In this document: one piece after another, positions 14,996 to 15,997 of the stretch | Position numbering within the stretch: the stretch's first letter is position 1 | Layout of the letters: each line of letters opens with the position of its first letter | NCBI GenBank assembly: GCA_023435945.1 | Contig: JAEZLB010000271.1 | Location: 1-15,997, forward strand | DNA length: 15,997 nt | DNA from: Pseudomonadota bacterium | GTDB lineage: Bacteria; Pseudomonadota; Gammaproteobacteria; Burkholderiales; Burkholderiaceae_D | Reading direction: 5' to 3' | The notes under the pieces: model-generated | Database searches by the model: none | What the model was told of the DNA's origin: nothing | What the model saw: only the letters and a program-made list of their open reading frames with translations | Program-made: the position numbers and the translations under genes

Positions 14996-15997
14996 TCAGA
15001 AATCCATTTGTGCGGAGATACTGTAGGTACGAGGAGCACCCGCCAGCAGATACCCATCCAGCAGGGAGCTGGCGTCGCGCCAGTAGAACTTGTTGAACAG
15101 GTTATACACGTTGAAGCGCAGGGTGGTGGCATGGCCGCCAATGCTTGTTGCATAGCGCAGGCCGGCATTAAACACGCTGTAGCCTGGCACTTCTGCACGC
15201 GTGTAGCTGTTCGGTGCGAAATCCTTGTCGCCACTGTATTGCCAGCTGCCGTTCACGCTCAGGCCTGGTATGTTACGCAGTGTGTAGTCAGCATAAACAG
15301 TGCTTTTCAGTTCAGGCACGTTTGACACACGTTTGCCTTCGATATTCACGTCCCCGGTGTTGCGCGTTTCCGCATCGAGCGCCATCAGGCTGGCTCCCAC
15401 TTGTAAGTCTGGATTGATGCGTCCTTGTGCGGAGAGTTCGATGCCGCGATGCACAGCATCACCACTACGCACATAGGTCGACACAGCAGCAACGGGGTCA
15501 TAGCGATTGTATTCGTGGGGCTTTCGGATATTAAATATCGCCGCGGAAACCGCTACGTCATTGCTGAGATTGGCTTTGATGCCAAATTCAACTTGACGCG
15601 ATTTGGCAGGATCCAGCATTTCAAACTCGTTGGTTGCCCACAATGGCGCAATGCCGCCGTGTTCCAGGCCTTCCGAATAAGAACCGTACAGCGAGATATG
15701 GTTGCTTGGGCTGAAAACCACCGCTAGATTGGGCAATACATGCTCTTTTTCATACTGCGACGTGAGCGATGTGGCATCGAACTGATCACGGTTGGTTTCT
15801 ACATAACGCAGGCCAGCATGAACCTTCCATTGATCGTTCAGGCCAATAATGTCCTGAACAAAAATGGATCGCTCAGTATCGCGGCGGCGTAAGCTGACTG
15901 GCCCGCTTGTATTGGAAGAGCCCGCAATCAAGGCGCCGCTTAGATTAACGGTCGGGTTATACATATTGCCGTTATCAACCCAGTCATAGGCCATGTC
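14996..15997 (-). CDS. TonB-dependent outer-membrane receptor, C-terminal part (runs off right edge)
   Basis: At least 333 codons of a TonB-dependent receptor are visible, open to the right edge, so the N-terminal plug and TonB box are missing. The visible part is the C-terminal beta-barrel, with alternating amphipathic strands. It includes KVHAGLRYVETN, ISLYGSYSEGLEHG, KSRQVEFGIKANLSNDVAVSAAI and the terminal strand TYSISAQMDF, ending in aromatic F as outer-membrane barrels do. LRFNVYNLFNKFYWRDAS is the segment typical of siderophore-type receptors (FhuA/FhuE/FpvA group). The substrate cannot be told from this part. It is convergent with the pnuC-kinase pair, across a shared terminator. Confidence 0.88.
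   Translation of the reverse strand, partial: DMAYDWVDNGNMYNPTVNLSGALIAGSSNTSGPVSLRRRDTERSIFVQDIIGLNDQWKVHAGLRYVETNRDQFDATSLTSQYEKEHVLPNLAVVFSPSNHISLYGSYSEGLEHGGIAPLWATNEFEMLDPAKSRQVEFGIKANLSNDVAVSAAIFNIRKPHEYNRYDPVAAVSTYVRSGDAVHRGIELSAQGRINPDLQVGASLMALDAETRNTGDVNIEGKRVSNVPELKSTVYADYTLRNIPGLSVNGSWQYSGDKDFAPNSYTRAEVPGYSVFNAGLRYATSIGGHATTLRFNVYNLFNKFYWRDASSLLDGYLLAGAPRTYSISAQMDF

Overview
The window is a near-complete axial flagellar locus of a Gram-negative proteobacterium. It has moderately high GC and L- and P-ring proteins, so there is an outer membrane. The order flgN-flgM-flgA on the minus strand, divergent from flgBCDEFGHIJKL on the plus strand, matches the classical flg cluster of gamma- and betaproteobacteria. 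A betaproteobacterium, possibly a Methylophilaceae-type methylotroph, is my best guess. That is an inference from gene order and protein flavour, not a proven assignment.

Layout. Positions 1-92 (minus) hold only the first 30 codons of a probable GNAT acetyltransferase that runs off the left edge. Positions 372-2011 (minus) hold flgN (export chaperone for FlgK and FlgL), flgM (anti-sigma-28) and flgA (P-ring chaperone). A textbook sigma-28 promoter sits between flgA and flgM. Positions 2185-13585 (plus) encode the rod (FlgB, FlgC, FlgF, FlgG), the hook cap (FlgD), the hook (FlgE), the L-ring (FlgH), the P-ring (FlgI), the rod cap/muramidase (FlgJ) and the two hook-filament junction proteins (FlgK, FlgL). 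A second sigma-28 promoter lies just upstream of flgK, so flgKL can be boosted late in assembly together with flgMN. A strong intrinsic terminator closes the operon after flgL.

Beyond the flagellar genes, 13733-14889 (plus) is a two-gene unit for pyridine-nucleotide salvage: a PnuC-type transporter and a NadR-like nicotinamide riboside kinase. A bidirectional terminator separates it from a convergent TonB-dependent outer-membrane receptor, of which only the C-terminal part is in the window.

The most unusual feature is FlgK. At 863 residues it is about 290 longer than expected, because four tandem 72-residue repeats (11067-11930) are inserted in its variable outer region. FlgL carries a smaller set of proline-rich DPxTGDPLPP repeats and FlgE a proline-rich stretch, so three surface-exposed axial proteins have all acquired insertions. 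I see no mobile element, CRISPR array, tRNA or rRNA, and no defence-type system.
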